From Streptomyces diastatochromogenes (GTDB lineage: Bacteria > Actinomycetota > Actinomycetes > Streptomycetales > Streptomycetaceae), in contig LIQL01000156.1 of assembly GCA_001418405.1 (NCBI GenBank), positions 1-53,347 on the forward strand: a stretch of DNA of 53,347 nt, read 5' to 3'. The translations under genes and the position numbers were made by a program. Every line of letters begins with the position of its first letter. Within the stretch, counting starts at the first letter, position 1. This document shows, piece by piece, positions 25,217 to 33,783 of this stretch. A model generated the notes under the pieces. That model had not been told where the DNA came from and did not search any database. It saw nothing but the letters and a program-made list of their open reading frames with translations.

Positions 25217-26869
25217 ATGTCAGCAACCCTCGTCGCCAAAGACCTCGCCGCCGGCCACGGCGAGCGCGTCCTGTTCTCCGGTCTCGATCTGGTCGTCGCC
25301 CCCGGCGACGTGATCGGCCTCGTCGGCGCCAACGGCGCCGGCAAGTCCACCCTGCTGCGCTTGCTGGCCGGACTGGCCACCCCCGAGCAGGGCGGCCTCG
25401 CCCTCAGCCCGCCGACCGCCACCGTCGGCCACCTCCCGCAGGAGCCGGAGCGGCGCGCCGGAGAGTCGGTGCGCGCATTCCTCGCCCGCCGCACCGGAGT
25501 GGCCGACGCCCAGCGCACCCTGGACGCCACCACCGAGGCCCTCGCCGAGGGGCGCCCCGGCGCCGACGACGCCTACGCCACCGCCCTGGAGCGCTGGCTC
25601 GCCCTCGGCGCCGCCGACCTCGACGAGCGCGCCGAGGAGACCGCCGCACAGCTGGGCCTGGCGATCAGCCTCGACCAGCCGATGACCACCCTCTCCGGCG
25701 GCCAGGCCGCCCGCGCCTCGCTCGCCTCGCTGCTGCTCTCCCGCTACGACGTCTTCCTCCTCGACGAGCCCACCAACGACCTCGACCTGGACGGCCTGGA
25801 CCGCCTGGAGTCCTTCGTCGCCGGCCTGCGCGCCGGCACCGTCCTGGTCAGCCACGACCGCGAGTTCCTGGCCCGCACCGTCACCCAGGTCGTCGAACTC
25901 GACCTCGCCCAGCAACAGGTCAACACCTACGGCGGCGGCTACACCGCCTACCTGGAGGAGCGCGACCGCGCCCGGCGGCACGCCCGCGAACGCTACGAGG
26001 AGTACGCCGACACCAAGGCGGCCCTGGAGACCCGCGCGCACACCCAGCGCAACTGGATGGACAAGGGCGTCCGCAACGCCCGCCGCAAGGCCCCCGACAA
26101 CGACAAGATCGCCCGCCGGGGCCGGGTCGAGGCCACCGAGAAGCAGGCCGCCAAGGCCAAGCAGACCCAGCGCATGATCGAGCGGCTGGACGTCGTCGAG
26201 GAGCCCCGCAAGGAGTGGGAGCTGCGGATGGAGATCGCCGCGGCACCCCGGGCCGGTGCGGTGGTCGCCACCCTCCGGCAGGCCGCGGTCCGCCGCGGCG
26301 ACTTCTCCCTCGGCCCGGTGGACCTCCAGATCGACTGGGCGGACCGGGTCGCCATCACGGGCCCCAACGGCGCCGGCAAGTCCACCCTGCTCGCCGCCCT
26401 CCTGGGCCGGCTGCCGCTGGACTCCGGCGCGGCCTCGCTCGGCCCCGGCGTGGTGGTCGGCGAGATCGACCAGGCCCGCGGCCAGCTCTTCCGGGGCAGC
26501 GGCGAGACCTCCCTGATGGACGCCTTCCGGGCCGCCGTCCCGGACCTGGCACCCGCCGACGTGCGCACCCTGCTCGCCAAGTTCGGCCTCAAGGCCGGCC
26601 ACGTGCTGCGCCCGGCGGGCACCCTCTCGCCCGGGGAGCGCACCCGGGCGGCGCTCGCCCTCCTCCAGGGCCGCGGGGTCAACCTCCTGGTCCTGGACGA
26701 GCCGACCAACCACCTCGACCTCCCCGCCATCGAGCAGTTGGAGTCCGCGCTCGCCTCGTACCCGGGCACCCTGCTGCTGGTCACCCACGACCGCCGGATG
26801 CTGACGGCGGTGCACACCACGCGCCGGATCGAGGTCGACGGCGGCCGGATCACCGACCGCTCGGTGTGA
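25217..26869 (+). CDS. ABC-F family ATPase
   Basis: 550 residues, two fused ABC domains with no membrane segments. Walker A motifs GANGAGKST (about 37-45) and GPNGAGKST (about 383-391), signature motifs LSGGQAARA and LSPGERTRA, Walker B LLDEPTNDLDLD and LVLDEPTNHLDLP. Between them lies the charged interdomain linker (ERYEEYADTKAAL through KAKQTQRMIER) that reaches the tRNA/peptidyl-transferase centre in ABC-F proteins. It acts on the ribosome, either as a housekeeping translation factor (EttA/Uup-like) or in antibiotic protection. The sequence does not decide. There is almost no 5' leader: TACGAT lies at 25201-25206, 10 nt before the ATG. Confidence 0.93.
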   Translation: MSATLVAKDLAAGHGERVLFSGLDLVVAPGDVIGLVGANGAGKSTLLRLLAGLATPEQGGLALSPPTATVGHLPQEPERRAGESVRAFLARRTGVADAQRTLDATTEALAEGRPGADDAYATALERWLALGAADLDERAEETAAQLGLAISLDQPMTTLSGGQAARASLASLLLSRYDVFLLDEPTNDLDLDGLDRLESFVAGLRAGTVLVSHDREFLARTVTQVVELDLAQQQVNTYGGGYTAYLEERDRARRHARERYEEYADTKAALETRAHTQRNWMDKGVRNARRKAPDNDKIARRGRVEATEKQAAKAKQTQRMIERLDVVEEPRKEWELRMEIAAAPRAGAVVATLRQAAVRRGDFSLGPVDLQIDWADRVAITGPNGAGKSTLLAALLGRLPLDSGAASLGPGVVVGEIDQARGQLFRGSGETSLMDAFRAAVPDLAPADVRTLLAKFGLKAGHVLRPAGTLSPGERTRAALALLQGRGVNLLVLDEPTNHLDLPAIEQLESALASYPGTLLLVTHDRRMLTAVHTTRRIEVDGGRITDRSV

Positions 26870-26909
26870 CCGGGCCCGATGCGGCCGGGCACCCGCTCCG
26901 GCTTTCGAT

Positions 26910-26938
26910 TTGTCTCCGTGGCCGGCACCCCGTAAGCT
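26910..26938 (+). promoter_or_regulatory. Promoter of tRNA-fMet
   Basis: TTGTCT at 26910-26915, 17-bp spacer, TAAGCT at 26933-26938. Predicted start is about 6 nt before the mature tRNA. Confidence 0.7.
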
Positions 26939-26950
26939 CATCCGAGCCGA

Positions 26951-27024
26951 CGCGGGGTGGAGCAGCTCGGTAGCTCGCTGGGCTCATAACCCAGAGGTCG
27001 CAGGTTCAAATCCTGTCCCCGCTA
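26951..27024 (+). tRNA. Initiator tRNA-fMet (CAT)
   Basis: 74 nt without an encoded CCA. The cloverleaf is complete: acceptor stem 26951-26957 with 27017-27022 and a C1-T72 mismatch, anticodon CAT at 26985-26987 in a 5-bp stem ending in three G-C pairs, A11-T24 in the D stem, and GGTTCAAAT in the T arm. The unpaired 1-72 position, the three consecutive G-C pairs and A11-T24 identify the initiator rather than the elongator tRNA-Met. Confidence 0.97.
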
Positions 27025-27032
27025 CTCAGAAG

Positions 27033-27070
27033 GACAGCAGGCCCGGTGCGCACGCACCGGGCCTGCTGTC
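27033..27070 (+). terminator. Terminator after tRNA-fMet
   Basis: Perfect 17-bp stem, 27033-27049 with 27054-27070, and a 4-nt loop, starting 9 nt after the tRNA. Confidence 0.85.
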
Positions 27071-27160
27071 GTGTGTGCCCGGGGACGTCGCTGCTCCCTC
27101 TGCCACCTCCCGCAATCCGGGGTATACCGGGAAAAACGGTCCCTGAGCGAGGAGGCGGCG

Positions 27161-27748
27161 ATGAGCGGCAGGTCCAGGTCTTCCCGGCGCAGTCCGACGG
27201 CCCGGCTGGGGCGCAGCTTCGGGCTGCTCGCGGTCCTCGGCGTCATCCTCGTGCTGGCCGGCATCGTCGGGTTGATCTACGTGGGCGTGGCCACGCTCAC
27301 CACGATGCTGCTCTTCGGCTGGTTGCTGCTGATCGGCGGCCTGGTGGGGCTGGCGCACGCCGTCCAGTCCCGGGGGTCGAGCTACTTCTGGCTCGCGGTG
27401 ATCGTCGCGGCGCTGAACATCGCGGCCGGGGTGGTCGTCATCCGGCTGCCGGACGCGACCGCCGCCGCGCTGACCATGTTCGCCGCCCTGCTCTTCCTGA
27501 CCGGCGGCCTGTTCCGCCTGGCGGGTGCGGTGGTGGTGCGCGGGGCGCAGTTCGGCTGGACCCTGCTCCAGGGCGTGATCGGCATCCTGCTGGGCGTCCT
27601 GGTGCTCGCCAACTGGCCGCAGAGCAGCCTCTACGTCATCGGCTGCTTCTTCTCGCTGGCACTGCTCTTCGACGGTCTGGGTCTGCTCGCCATGGGGATC
27701 GGCGGCCGTCGCGTGGTCGGTATGGTCGAGGACAGCCGGGTGGCTTGA
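27161..27748 (+). CDS. HdeD/DUF308-like membrane protein
   Basis: 195 residues from ATG 27161 with AGGAGG 5 nt upstream. After a basic N-terminus (SGRSRSSRRSPTARLGR), six hydrophobic segments follow at about 20-40, 45-63, 72-92, 97-118, 126-146 and 152-174, in three short-loop pairs as in the HdeD (acid-resistance, DUF308) family. Inner-membrane location is clear; function in actinobacteria is not established. A TATACC box at 27123-27128, in a near-palindrome, may be its -10. Monocistronic. Confidence 0.85.
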   Translation: MSGRSRSSRRSPTARLGRSFGLLAVLGVILVLAGIVGLIYVGVATLTTMLLFGWLLLIGGLVGLAHAVQSRGSSYFWLAVIVAALNIAAGVVVIRLPDATAAALTMFAALLFLTGGLFRLAGAVVVRGAQFGWTLLQGVIGILLGVLVLANWPQSSLYVIGCFFSLALLFDGLGLLAMGIGGRRVVGMVEDSRVA

Positions 27749-27943
27749 TCTTTGCCCCGACCGCGCCGGTTCCGGTGAGGTGCCGGCGGTTGGCCCGGAG
27801 CTCCCTGTCAGAACGTGCATCCAAGGCGACGGGATGCATCACGAGAGCGATCAATTCCGACAGAATCGGCCAAAAGGCGTCGATAGGCGCTGACTTGTGT
27901 TCAGGAGCCCGGCCCGGACCAGCGCATTCTCAACACTCGTCAT
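27749..27943. promoter_or_regulatory. Lower-GC control region before an ATP-binding protein gene
   Basis: No gene seen. TGCATCC at 27816-27822 and GGATGCA at 27832-27838 form a 7-bp inverted repeat. The start of the following gene lacks a clear ribosome site. Confidence 0.3.
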
Positions 27944-28441
27944 GTGAGGATGCCTTCCGGACCCCCTGCCGAACCCCCCGAGGAGCTGACCTCCCCGCTC
28001 GCCTACGAAGGTGTCTGGCGGTTCACCGCCCCGGCACTGGAGTCGTCGGTGCCCCAGGCACGTCACGCGGTGCGGGACCTCCTCGTCGAACAGCGCGCAC
28101 CCGTCGCCGACGACATTCTCGACGGGCTTCTGCTGATCGTCTCCGAGCTGGTCACCAACGCCGTGCGGCACGCCGCGCTGCTCTCCCCGCAGATCGCCGT
28201 CCAGCTCACCATCGGCGCCAACTGGCTCCGCATCGCGGTCGAGGACGACCACCCCTACCGCCCCAAGGCCCTGGAGGCGGACGAGGGTGACGTCGGCGGC
28301 CGCGGCCTGTGGCTGGTCAAGGTGCTCACCGCGGAGGTGGGCGGGAAGTGCGACGTGACGCACACCGTGGGCGGCGGCAAGGCCATCTGGGCCGAGTTGC
28401 CGCTGGCGCCGCTCGCTACCAGCCCGCCGACTGCCCGGTGA
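27944..28441 (+). CDS. ATP-binding protein, anti-sigma-factor-like (HATPase)
   Basis: 165 residues. Single GHKL/HATPase domain: N-box ELVTNAVRHA (about 67-76), G1 box VEDDHPYRP in place of the usual DxGxG, and GRGLWLV (about 115-121). Such RsbW/SpoIIAB-like proteins phosphorylate or sequester anti-anti-sigma factors and are abundant in Streptomyces. The partner is unknown. GTG 27944 and ATG 27950 are both possible starts, neither with a good ribosome site. The 3' end overlaps the convergent idi gene by 26 nt. Confidence 0.85.
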   Translation: MRMPSGPPAEPPEELTSPLAYEGVWRFTAPALESSVPQARHAVRDLLVEQRAPVADDILDGLLLIVSELVTNAVRHAALLSPQIAVQLTIGANWLRIAVEDDHPYRPKALEADEGDVGGRGLWLVKVLTAEVGGKCDVTHTVGGGKAIWAELPLAPLATSPPTAR

Positions 28442-29027
28442 GCTCGCGGACCGCCGGCCGCGCCGCGTCCAGCACGGTCATGAACCACGCGGAGAACGGA
28501 ACCTGCGCGTGCCGCTCGGCGAGCTCGTCCGGCGTCACGAACGCGACCTCGGAGATCTCCTCCGGGTCCGGCGCCGGCTCGGACCGCAGCAGCCCGACGA
28601 ACAGGTGGTTGTACTCCTGCTCCACCAGGCCGGAGGCCGGGTCGGGGTGGTTGTAGCGCACCGTTCCGGCCTCGGCCAGCAGTGCGGGCGCCGCGCCCAG
28701 CTCCTCCGCGGTCCGCCGGGCCGCCGCCGCGAACGGCGTCTCGCCGGGGTACGGGTGGCCGCAGCAGGTGTTGGACCACACGCCGGGGGAGTGGTACTTC
28801 GACAGCGCCCGGCGCTGGAGCAGCAGTCGCCCCTTCTCGTCGAAGAGGAAGACCGAGAACGCCCGGTGCAGCTGCCCGGGCGGCTGATGGGCGGCGAGCT
28901 TCTCCGCGGTGCCGATCGTCGTGCCGTCCTCGTCGACCAGTTCCAGCATGATCGGCTCGGCGGCGCCGTCCGGCGCACCCACCGCCGAGGTCCCGGCGGT
29001 CTGTCCGTTGGCAGGTGTGATCGGCAT
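28416..29027 (-). CDS. idi: Isopentenyl-diphosphate delta-isomerase, type 1
   Basis: 203 residues from ATG 29027, with AAGGA 5 nt upstream; ATG 29033 is an alternative. Nudix-fold type 1 IDI: LHRAFSVFLFDEKGRLLLQRRA, the active-site Cys in SNTCCGHP (about 86-93), the modified Nudix box GETPFAAAARRTAEELG, and the catalytic Glu region LVEQEYNHLF. It interconverts IPP and DMAPP, the first step after the MEP pathway for polyprenyl and squalene supply. It sits 8 kb from the hopanoid operon in opposite orientation, divergent from the CDP-alcohol operon. It overlaps the convergent ATP-binding protein gene. Confidence 0.95.
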   Translation of the reverse strand: MPITPANGQTAGTSAVGAPDGAAEPIMLELVDEDGTTIGTAEKLAAHQPPGQLHRAFSVFLFDEKGRLLLQRRALSKYHSPGVWSNTCCGHPYPGETPFAAAARRTAEELGAAPALLAEAGTVRYNHPDPASGLVEQEYNHLFVGLLRSEPAPDPEEISEVAFVTPDELAERHAQVPFSAWFMTVLDAARPAVRELTGQSAGW

Positions 29028-29401
29028 GCGCATCCTTCTCGTCGGTCGTCGCGCTCAAGTCTGCCCCACCGGACCGCCGGCAGTGGCAGAGCACCGTGCC
29101 GGGTGCCGACCGGCGTCGGGCCTCCGGTAACCATGACCAGCCCCCGCATAACCGGCACCGGGGCCGGCGGCCAGTTGTTCCGGCGAGGCCCGATCCACCA
29201 TGATGATCGCGGCAGGCGCAGCCGTCGCTCACCCGATCGGGTGGTGAATGCGTGGTGAACGGCCGCATCCCGCGATCGGATAGCCTCTGCCGACGTGCCT
29301 CCCGGCCCCCAGGGCCAGGTGTGCCGCACCCGCCGCCCGGGTAGTTCGTGTCGAATGCGGACGACCGGCGCTGCTCGTCAGCATCCAAGGAGTGAGTTCG
29401 T
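29028..29401. promoter_or_regulatory. Divergent region between idi and the polyol-phosphate operon
   Basis: No convincing gene in 374 bp. CACCCGATCGGGTG at 29230-29243 is a perfect 14-bp palindrome. TAGCCT at 29281-29286 is a likely -10 for the operon, leaving a leader of about 110 nt. The operon's ribosome site AAGGAG is at 29386-29391. Confidence 0.45.
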
Positions 29402-31222
29402 CTGTCGACCGCCATCCTCACCGGTCCGCCGGTCGCCGGGTCGTCGCTCGAGGCCGACCTGCGCGCACTGGGTTTTGACGTCCGCACGGCCAGTGACCCC
29501 GCCGGCGCCACCGAGCTGCTCGCCGAGGCGCCGGCCCAGGAGCGGATCGCCGTGGTGGACCCCCGCTTCGTCGGCCACCTGCACGCCCTCCGGCTCGCGC
29601 TGACCGACCCGCGCTTCCCGGCCGCCGCGGTGCCCGGCGCACTCACCGTGCAGCCCGCGGCCCGCGCCGCGCTGGACCGGGCCGCCGGCCGCATCCCCGT
29701 CGGGGCCGGCACCGCGCACCTGACGGACGTGCTCACCGACACCCTGACCGAGGCGCTCGACCGCGCCGACGTCGGACTGCACCGCGTCGAGCCGGGCAGC
29801 CTGGTGGCGACCCTCGCGCTGACCCCCGCCCAGCGGGAGGAGGCCCGGGAAGCCGTCGCCGCCGTCGACGAAGAGGCGGTCCGCCTGCGCACCGCCGTGA
29901 AGTCCCGCGACGGCTTCTTCACCACCTTCTTCATCAGCCCGTACTCCCGGTACCTCGCCCGCTGGTGCGCCCGCCGCGGCCTCACCCCGAACCAGGTCAC
30001 CACGGCCTCGCTGATCACCGCGCTGATCGCGGCCGGCTGCGCGGCCACCGGAACCCGCGGCGGCTTCGTCGCCGCCGGCGTGCTGCTCCTGCTCTCCTTC
30101 GTCCTGGACTGCACCGACGGGCAGCTCGCCCGCTACTCGCTCCAGTACTCGACGCTGGGCGCCTGGCTGGACGCCACCTTCGACCGCGCCAAGGAGTACG
30201 CGTACTACGCCGGACTCGCCCTCGGCGCGGCCCGGGGCGGCGACGACGTCTGGGCGCTGGCGCTCGGCGCGATGATCCTCCAGACCTGCCGCCACGTCGT
30301 CGACTTCGCCTTCAACGAGGGCAGCGAGTTCGAGGGCGGGGGCGGTGGCGCCGGCCCGGCCGTGGGCCTGTCCGACCGGCTCGACCGGGTCGGCTGGACC
30401 GTCTGGGCGCGCCGGATGATCGTGCTGCCGATCGGCGAGCGCTGGGCCATGATCGCCGTCCTGACCGCGCTCACCACCCCGCGCATCGTCTTCTACGCCC
30501 TGCTCGTCGGCTGCTCGCTGGCCGCCTGCTACACCACGGCCGGCCGGGTGCTGCGCTCGCGCACCCGCCGGGCCCGCCGCACCGACCGGGCCGCCCGCGC
30601 GCTCGCCGACCTCGCCGACTACGGTCCGCTGGTCGAGCTGCTGACCGGCGGCGGCCGGGGCCGGGCCCGCACCGGTTCCCTGCTCGCGCCCGCTATGGCG
30701 TTTCTCTCGTCCGCGGTGCTGCTGGTGTGGGTGATCTCCCAGCCGGACCCCGCCTCCTGGCTCACCGTCGGCGTCGCGGTCTGCTCCGCGCTGCTCGCCG
30801 CCGCGGCACTGGCCCGCCCGCTCAAGGGCGCCCTGGACTGGCTCGTCCCGCCCTTCTTCCGGGCCGGCGAATACCTCGTCGTCCTGGTGCTGGCCGCCCG
30901 CGCGGACGCCCACGGGGCGCTGCCCGCGGCGTTCGGGCTGGTCGCGGCGGTCGCCTACCATCACTACGACACGGTCTACCGCATCCGCGGTGGCGCCGGG
31001 GCCCCACCGCGGTGGCTGGTCCGGGCGACCGGCGGGTACGAAGGGCGGATCCTCGTGGTCACCGTCCTCGCCGCCCTGCTGCCCGCCACAGGTTTCACGA
31101 TCGCGCTCACGGCACTCGCTGGGGTCCTGGCGCTGCTGGTGCTCGCCGAGAGCATCCGCTTCTGGGTGGCCGCGCACAATCACGGTGCACCCGCCGTACA
31201 CGATGAAGGAGAACCCGCATGA
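29402..31222 (+). CDS. DUF5941/CDP-alcohol phosphatidyltransferase fusion
   Basis: 606 residues if started at CTG 29402, 10 nt after AAGGAG. An in-frame TGA at 29393 rules out earlier starts and no ATG/GTG/TTG comes until GTG 29549/29552, yet the intervening 49 codons are clearly coding (STAILTGPPVAG..., GC-rich third positions). Residues 1-170 are a soluble domain of unknown function. The membrane domain carries the complete CDP-alcohol motif: D236, D239-G240, A243-R244, G253, D257, D261. More membrane segments continue to the end, the C-terminal half being the DUF5941 part. It should transfer a phosphoalcohol from a CDP-alcohol to an acceptor alcohol in the membrane. First gene of a seven-gene operon; overlaps the next by 4 nt. 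Confidence 0.82.
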   Translation: MSTAILTGPPVAGSSLEADLRALGFDVRTASDPAGATELLAEAPAQERIAVVDPRFVGHLHALRLALTDPRFPAAAVPGALTVQPAARAALDRAAGRIPVGAGTAHLTDVLTDTLTEALDRADVGLHRVEPGSLVATLALTPAQREEAREAVAAVDEEAVRLRTAVKSRDGFFTTFFISPYSRYLARWCARRGLTPNQVTTASLITALIAAGCAATGTRGGFVAAGVLLLLSFVLDCTDGQLARYSLQYSTLGAWLDATFDRAKEYAYYAGLALGAARGGDDVWALALGAMILQTCRHVVDFAFNEGSEFEGGGGGAGPAVGLSDRLDRVGWTVWARRMIVLPIGERWAMIAVLTALTTPRIVFYALLVGCSLAACYTTAGRVLRSRTRRARRTDRAARALADLADYGPLVELLTGGGRGRARTGSLLAPAMAFLSSAVLLVWVISQPDPASWLTVGVAVCSALLAAAALARPLKGALDWLVPPFFRAGEYLVVLVLAARADAHGALPAAFGLVAAVAYHHYDTVYRIRGGAGAPPRWLVRATGGYEGRILVVTVLAALLPATGFTIALTALAGVLALLVLAESIRFWVAAHNHGAPAVHDEGEPA

Positions 31223-31977
31223 TCGGCCTCGTGCTGGCCGCCGGCGCCGGACGGCGTCTGCGCCCCTACACCGACACCCTGCCCAAGGCGCTGGTGCCGG
31301 TGGGCCCTGAAGGGGACGGAGAGGCGACCACCATCCTCGACCTGACCCTCGGCAACTTCGCCGAGATCGGTCTGACCGAGGTCGCGATCATCGTCGGCTA
31401 CCGCAAGGAGGCCGTGTACGAGCGCCGGGAGGCGCTGGAGCAGAAGTACGGCCTGAAGATCACCCTGATCGACAACGACAAGGCCGAGGAGTGGAACAAC
31501 GCCTACTCCCTGTGGTGCGCCCGTGACGTGATCGCGGCCCACGACTCGGTGATCCTCGCCAACGGCGACACCGTGCACCCGGTCTCCGTCGAGAAGACCC
31601 TGCTCGCCGCCCGCGGCAACGGCCAGAAGATCATCCTCGCGCTGGACGCCGTCAAGCAGCTCGCCGACGAGGAGATGAAGGTCGTCGCGGACCCCGCCAA
31701 GGGCGTCCAGAAGATCACCAAGCTGATGGACCCGGCCACCGCGACCGGCGAGTACATCGGCGTCACCCTCATCGAGGGCGCGGCCGCAGCCGAGCTGGCC
31801 GACGCCCTGAAGACCACCTTCGAGCGGGACCCGGACCTCTACTACGAGGACGGCTACCAGGAGCTGGTCAACCGCGGCTTCAAGGTCGACGTGGCGCCGA
31901 TCGGCGACGTCAAGTGGGTCGAGATCGACAACCACGAGGACCTCGCGAAGGGCCGTGACATCGCATGCCAGTACTGA
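31219..31977 (+). CDS. NTP-transferase (cytidylyltransferase-like)
   Basis: 252 residues. GLVLAAGAGRRLRPYTDTLPKALVPV (3-28) is the nucleotide-binding signature of nucleotidyltransferases, ILANGDTVHP near 112-121 the metal-binding site. The closest described relatives activate phosphocholine or sugar phosphates with CTP/UTP. Beside two CDP-alcohol transferases, it probably makes the CDP-activated donor. ATG overlaps the preceding stop (ATGA), and its 3' end overlaps the next gene by 13 nt. Unusually Lys-rich for the window. Cytosolic. Confidence 0.87.
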   Translation: MIGLVLAAGAGRRLRPYTDTLPKALVPVGPEGDGEATTILDLTLGNFAEIGLTEVAIIVGYRKEAVYERREALEQKYGLKITLIDNDKAEEWNNAYSLWCARDVIAAHDSVILANGDTVHPVSVEKTLLAARGNGQKIILALDAVKQLADEEMKVVADPAKGVQKITKLMDPATATGEYIGVTLIEGAAAAELADALKTTFERDPDLYYEDGYQELVNRGFKVDVAPIGDVKWVEIDNHEDLAKGRDIACQY

Positions 31978-33026
31978 CCCGCCTCATTCCGTCCCCGGTC
32001 GTCGTCGACATCAGCGCCGGCGCCCTGGACGACCTGGCGGGTCTGCTGGCCGACCAGCGCATCTCGGCCTCCGGCAAGCTCGCCATCGCGATCAGCGGCG
32101 GCTCGGGGGCCCGGCTGCGCCGGCGGCTGGCCCCCGCCCTGCCGGGCGCCGAGTGGTACGAGGTCGGCGGCGGAACCCTGGACGAAGCGATCAAGCTCGC
32201 GGACGCCATGAAGAAGGGGCACTACGACGCGGTCGTGGGCCTGGGCGGCGGCAAGATCATCGACTGTGCGAAGTTCGCCGCGGCGCGCATCGGCCTGCCG
32301 CTGGTGGCGGTCGCGACCAACCTGTCGCACGACGGGCTGTGCTCACCGGTCGCCACCCTCGACAACGACGCGGGCCGCGGTTCGTACGGCGTGCCCAACC
32401 CGATCGCCGTGGTGATCGACCTCGACATCATCCGCGAGGCCCCGGTCCGCTTCGTCCGCTCCGGCATCGGAGACGCGATCTCCAACATCTCCGCGGTGGC
32501 GGACTGGGAGCTGTCGCACCGGGAGACCGGTGAGGCCATCGACGGGCTGGCCGCCGCCATGGCCCGGCAGGCCGGCGAGGCCGTGCTGCGCCACCCCGGG
32601 AGCGTCAGCGACGACGCCTTCCTCCAGGTGCTGGCGGAGGGCCTGGTCCTGACCGGCATCTCGATGTCGGTGGCCGGCGACAGCCGACCCGCCTCCGGTG
32701 CCTGTCACGAGATCAACCACGCCTTCGACATCCTCTTCCCCAAGCGGGCGGCGAGCCACGGCGAGCAGTGCGGCCTGGGCGCCGCCTTCGCCACCCACCT
32801 GCGCGGCGACCGGGAGACGGCGGGGTTGATGGTCGAGGTGCTCCAGCGCCACGGCCTGCCGGTCACCCCCGGCGAAATGGGCTTCACCGACGCGGAGTTC
32901 GTGCAGGCCGTCGAGTTCGCCCCGAAGACCCGTCCGGGCCGCTACACGATCCTGGAGCACCTGGACCTGTCCACCGATCAGATCAGGGACGCATACGCCG
33001 ACTATGCCGAAACCATCAGTAGCTGA
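31965..33026 (+). CDS. Glycerol-1-phosphate dehydrogenase-like (iron-containing ADH fold)
   Basis: 353 residues. NAD-binding GGG motif VVGLGGGKIIDCAKFAA (about 91-107), then TNLSHDGLCSPVATL with the conserved Asp, and metal ligands in SGACHEINHAFD (about 245-256) and ASHGEQCGLGA (about 264-274). This is the sn-glycerol-1-phosphate dehydrogenase/AraM/3-dehydroquinate-synthase-like superfamily. It probably reduces dihydroxyacetone phosphate, or a related keto-phosphate, to a polyol phosphate, giving the alcohol later activated by the NTP-transferase. The stereochemistry is inferred. Overlaps both neighbours by 13 and 23 nt. Confidence 0.83.
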   Translation: MPVLTRLIPSPVVVDISAGALDDLAGLLADQRISASGKLAIAISGGSGARLRRRLAPALPGAEWYEVGGGTLDEAIKLADAMKKGHYDAVVGLGGGKIIDCAKFAAARIGLPLVAVATNLSHDGLCSPVATLDNDAGRGSYGVPNPIAVVIDLDIIREAPVRFVRSGIGDAISNISAVADWELSHRETGEAIDGLAAAMARQAGEAVLRHPGSVSDDAFLQVLAEGLVLTGISMSVAGDSRPASGACHEINHAFDILFPKRAASHGEQCGLGAAFATHLRGDRETAGLMVEVLQRHGLPVTPGEMGFTDAEFVQAVEFAPKTRPGRYTILEHLDLSTDQIRDAYADYAETISS

Positions 33027-33783
33027 GCTCCGCCCGGTCGTTCACCCCGAGGGCGTGAAGGACCGGCGCAGCGGAGAGCACTGGGCCGGCCGCCTCTACA
33101 TGCGGGAAATCTCGCTGCGCTGCGACCGGTACCTGGTCAACACCCGGGTCACGCCCAACCAGCTGACCTACCTGATGACCGTCTTCGGTGTGCTCGCGGC
33201 CCCGGCGCTGCTGGTGCCGGGGATCTGGGGCGCCGTGCTGGGCGTGGTGATGGTCCAGCTCTACCTGCTGCTCGACTGCATCGACGGCGAGGTGGCGCGC
33301 TGGAAGAAGCAGTTCTCGCTCGGCGGCGTCTACCTGGACCGGGTCGGTGCCTACCTGTGCGACGCCGCGGTGCTCGTCGGCTTCGGACTGCGCGCCGCGG
33401 ACCTGTGGGGTCCCGGCCGGATCGACTGGCTCTGGGCGTTCCTCGGCACCCTGGCCGCCCTCGGCGCGATCCTGATCAAGGCGGAGACCGACCTCGTCGG
33501 CGTCGCCCGCCACCAGGGCGGACTGCCGCCGGTCAAGGAGGCCGCGGCCGAGCCGCGTTCGTCCGGGCTGGCGCTTGCCCGCAAGGCGGCGGCGGCGCTG
33601 AAGTTCCACCGGCTGGTCCTCGGCATCGAGGCGTCCCTGCTGATCCTGGTCCTGGCGATCGTGGACACGGTCCGCGGCGATCTGTTCTTCTCGCGGCTCG
33701 GCGTCGCGGTGCTGGCCGGCATCGCGCTCCTGCAGACGCTGCTGCACCTCGTGTCCATCCTCGCCTCCAGCAGGCTCAAGTGA
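33004..33783 (+). CDS. CDP-alcohol phosphatidyltransferase-like membrane protein
   Basis: 259 residues with about six membrane segments. The motif runs D91, D94-G95, A98-R99, G108, D112, but the fourth acidic position (116), the proposed catalytic base, is Ala; an Asp appears at 120. The DNA (GGTGCCTAC at 33346-33354) reads clearly. TRVTPNQLTYLMT near residues 46-58 precedes the first membrane helix, as in other family members. It should accept a CDP-alcohol and either use a shifted base, act on an unusual acceptor, or need the intact transferase encoded at 29402. Overlaps neighbours on both sides. Confidence 0.85.
   Translation: MPKPSVAELRPVVHPEGVKDRRSGEHWAGRLYMREISLRCDRYLVNTRVTPNQLTYLMTVFGVLAAPALLVPGIWGAVLGVVMVQLYLLLDCIDGEVARWKKQFSLGGVYLDRVGAYLCDAAVLVGFGLRAADLWGPGRIDWLWAFLGTLAALGAILIKAETDLVGVARHQGGLPPVKEAAAEPRSSGLALARKAAAALKFHRLVLGIEASLLILVLAIVDTVRGDLFFSRLGVAVLAGIALLQTLLHLVSILASSRLK

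Noticed and set aside
26951..27070. tRNA-fMet as an integration site
   Set aside because: The tRNA is followed by its own terminator and chromosomal-type genes, with no repeated 3' fragment in the window.
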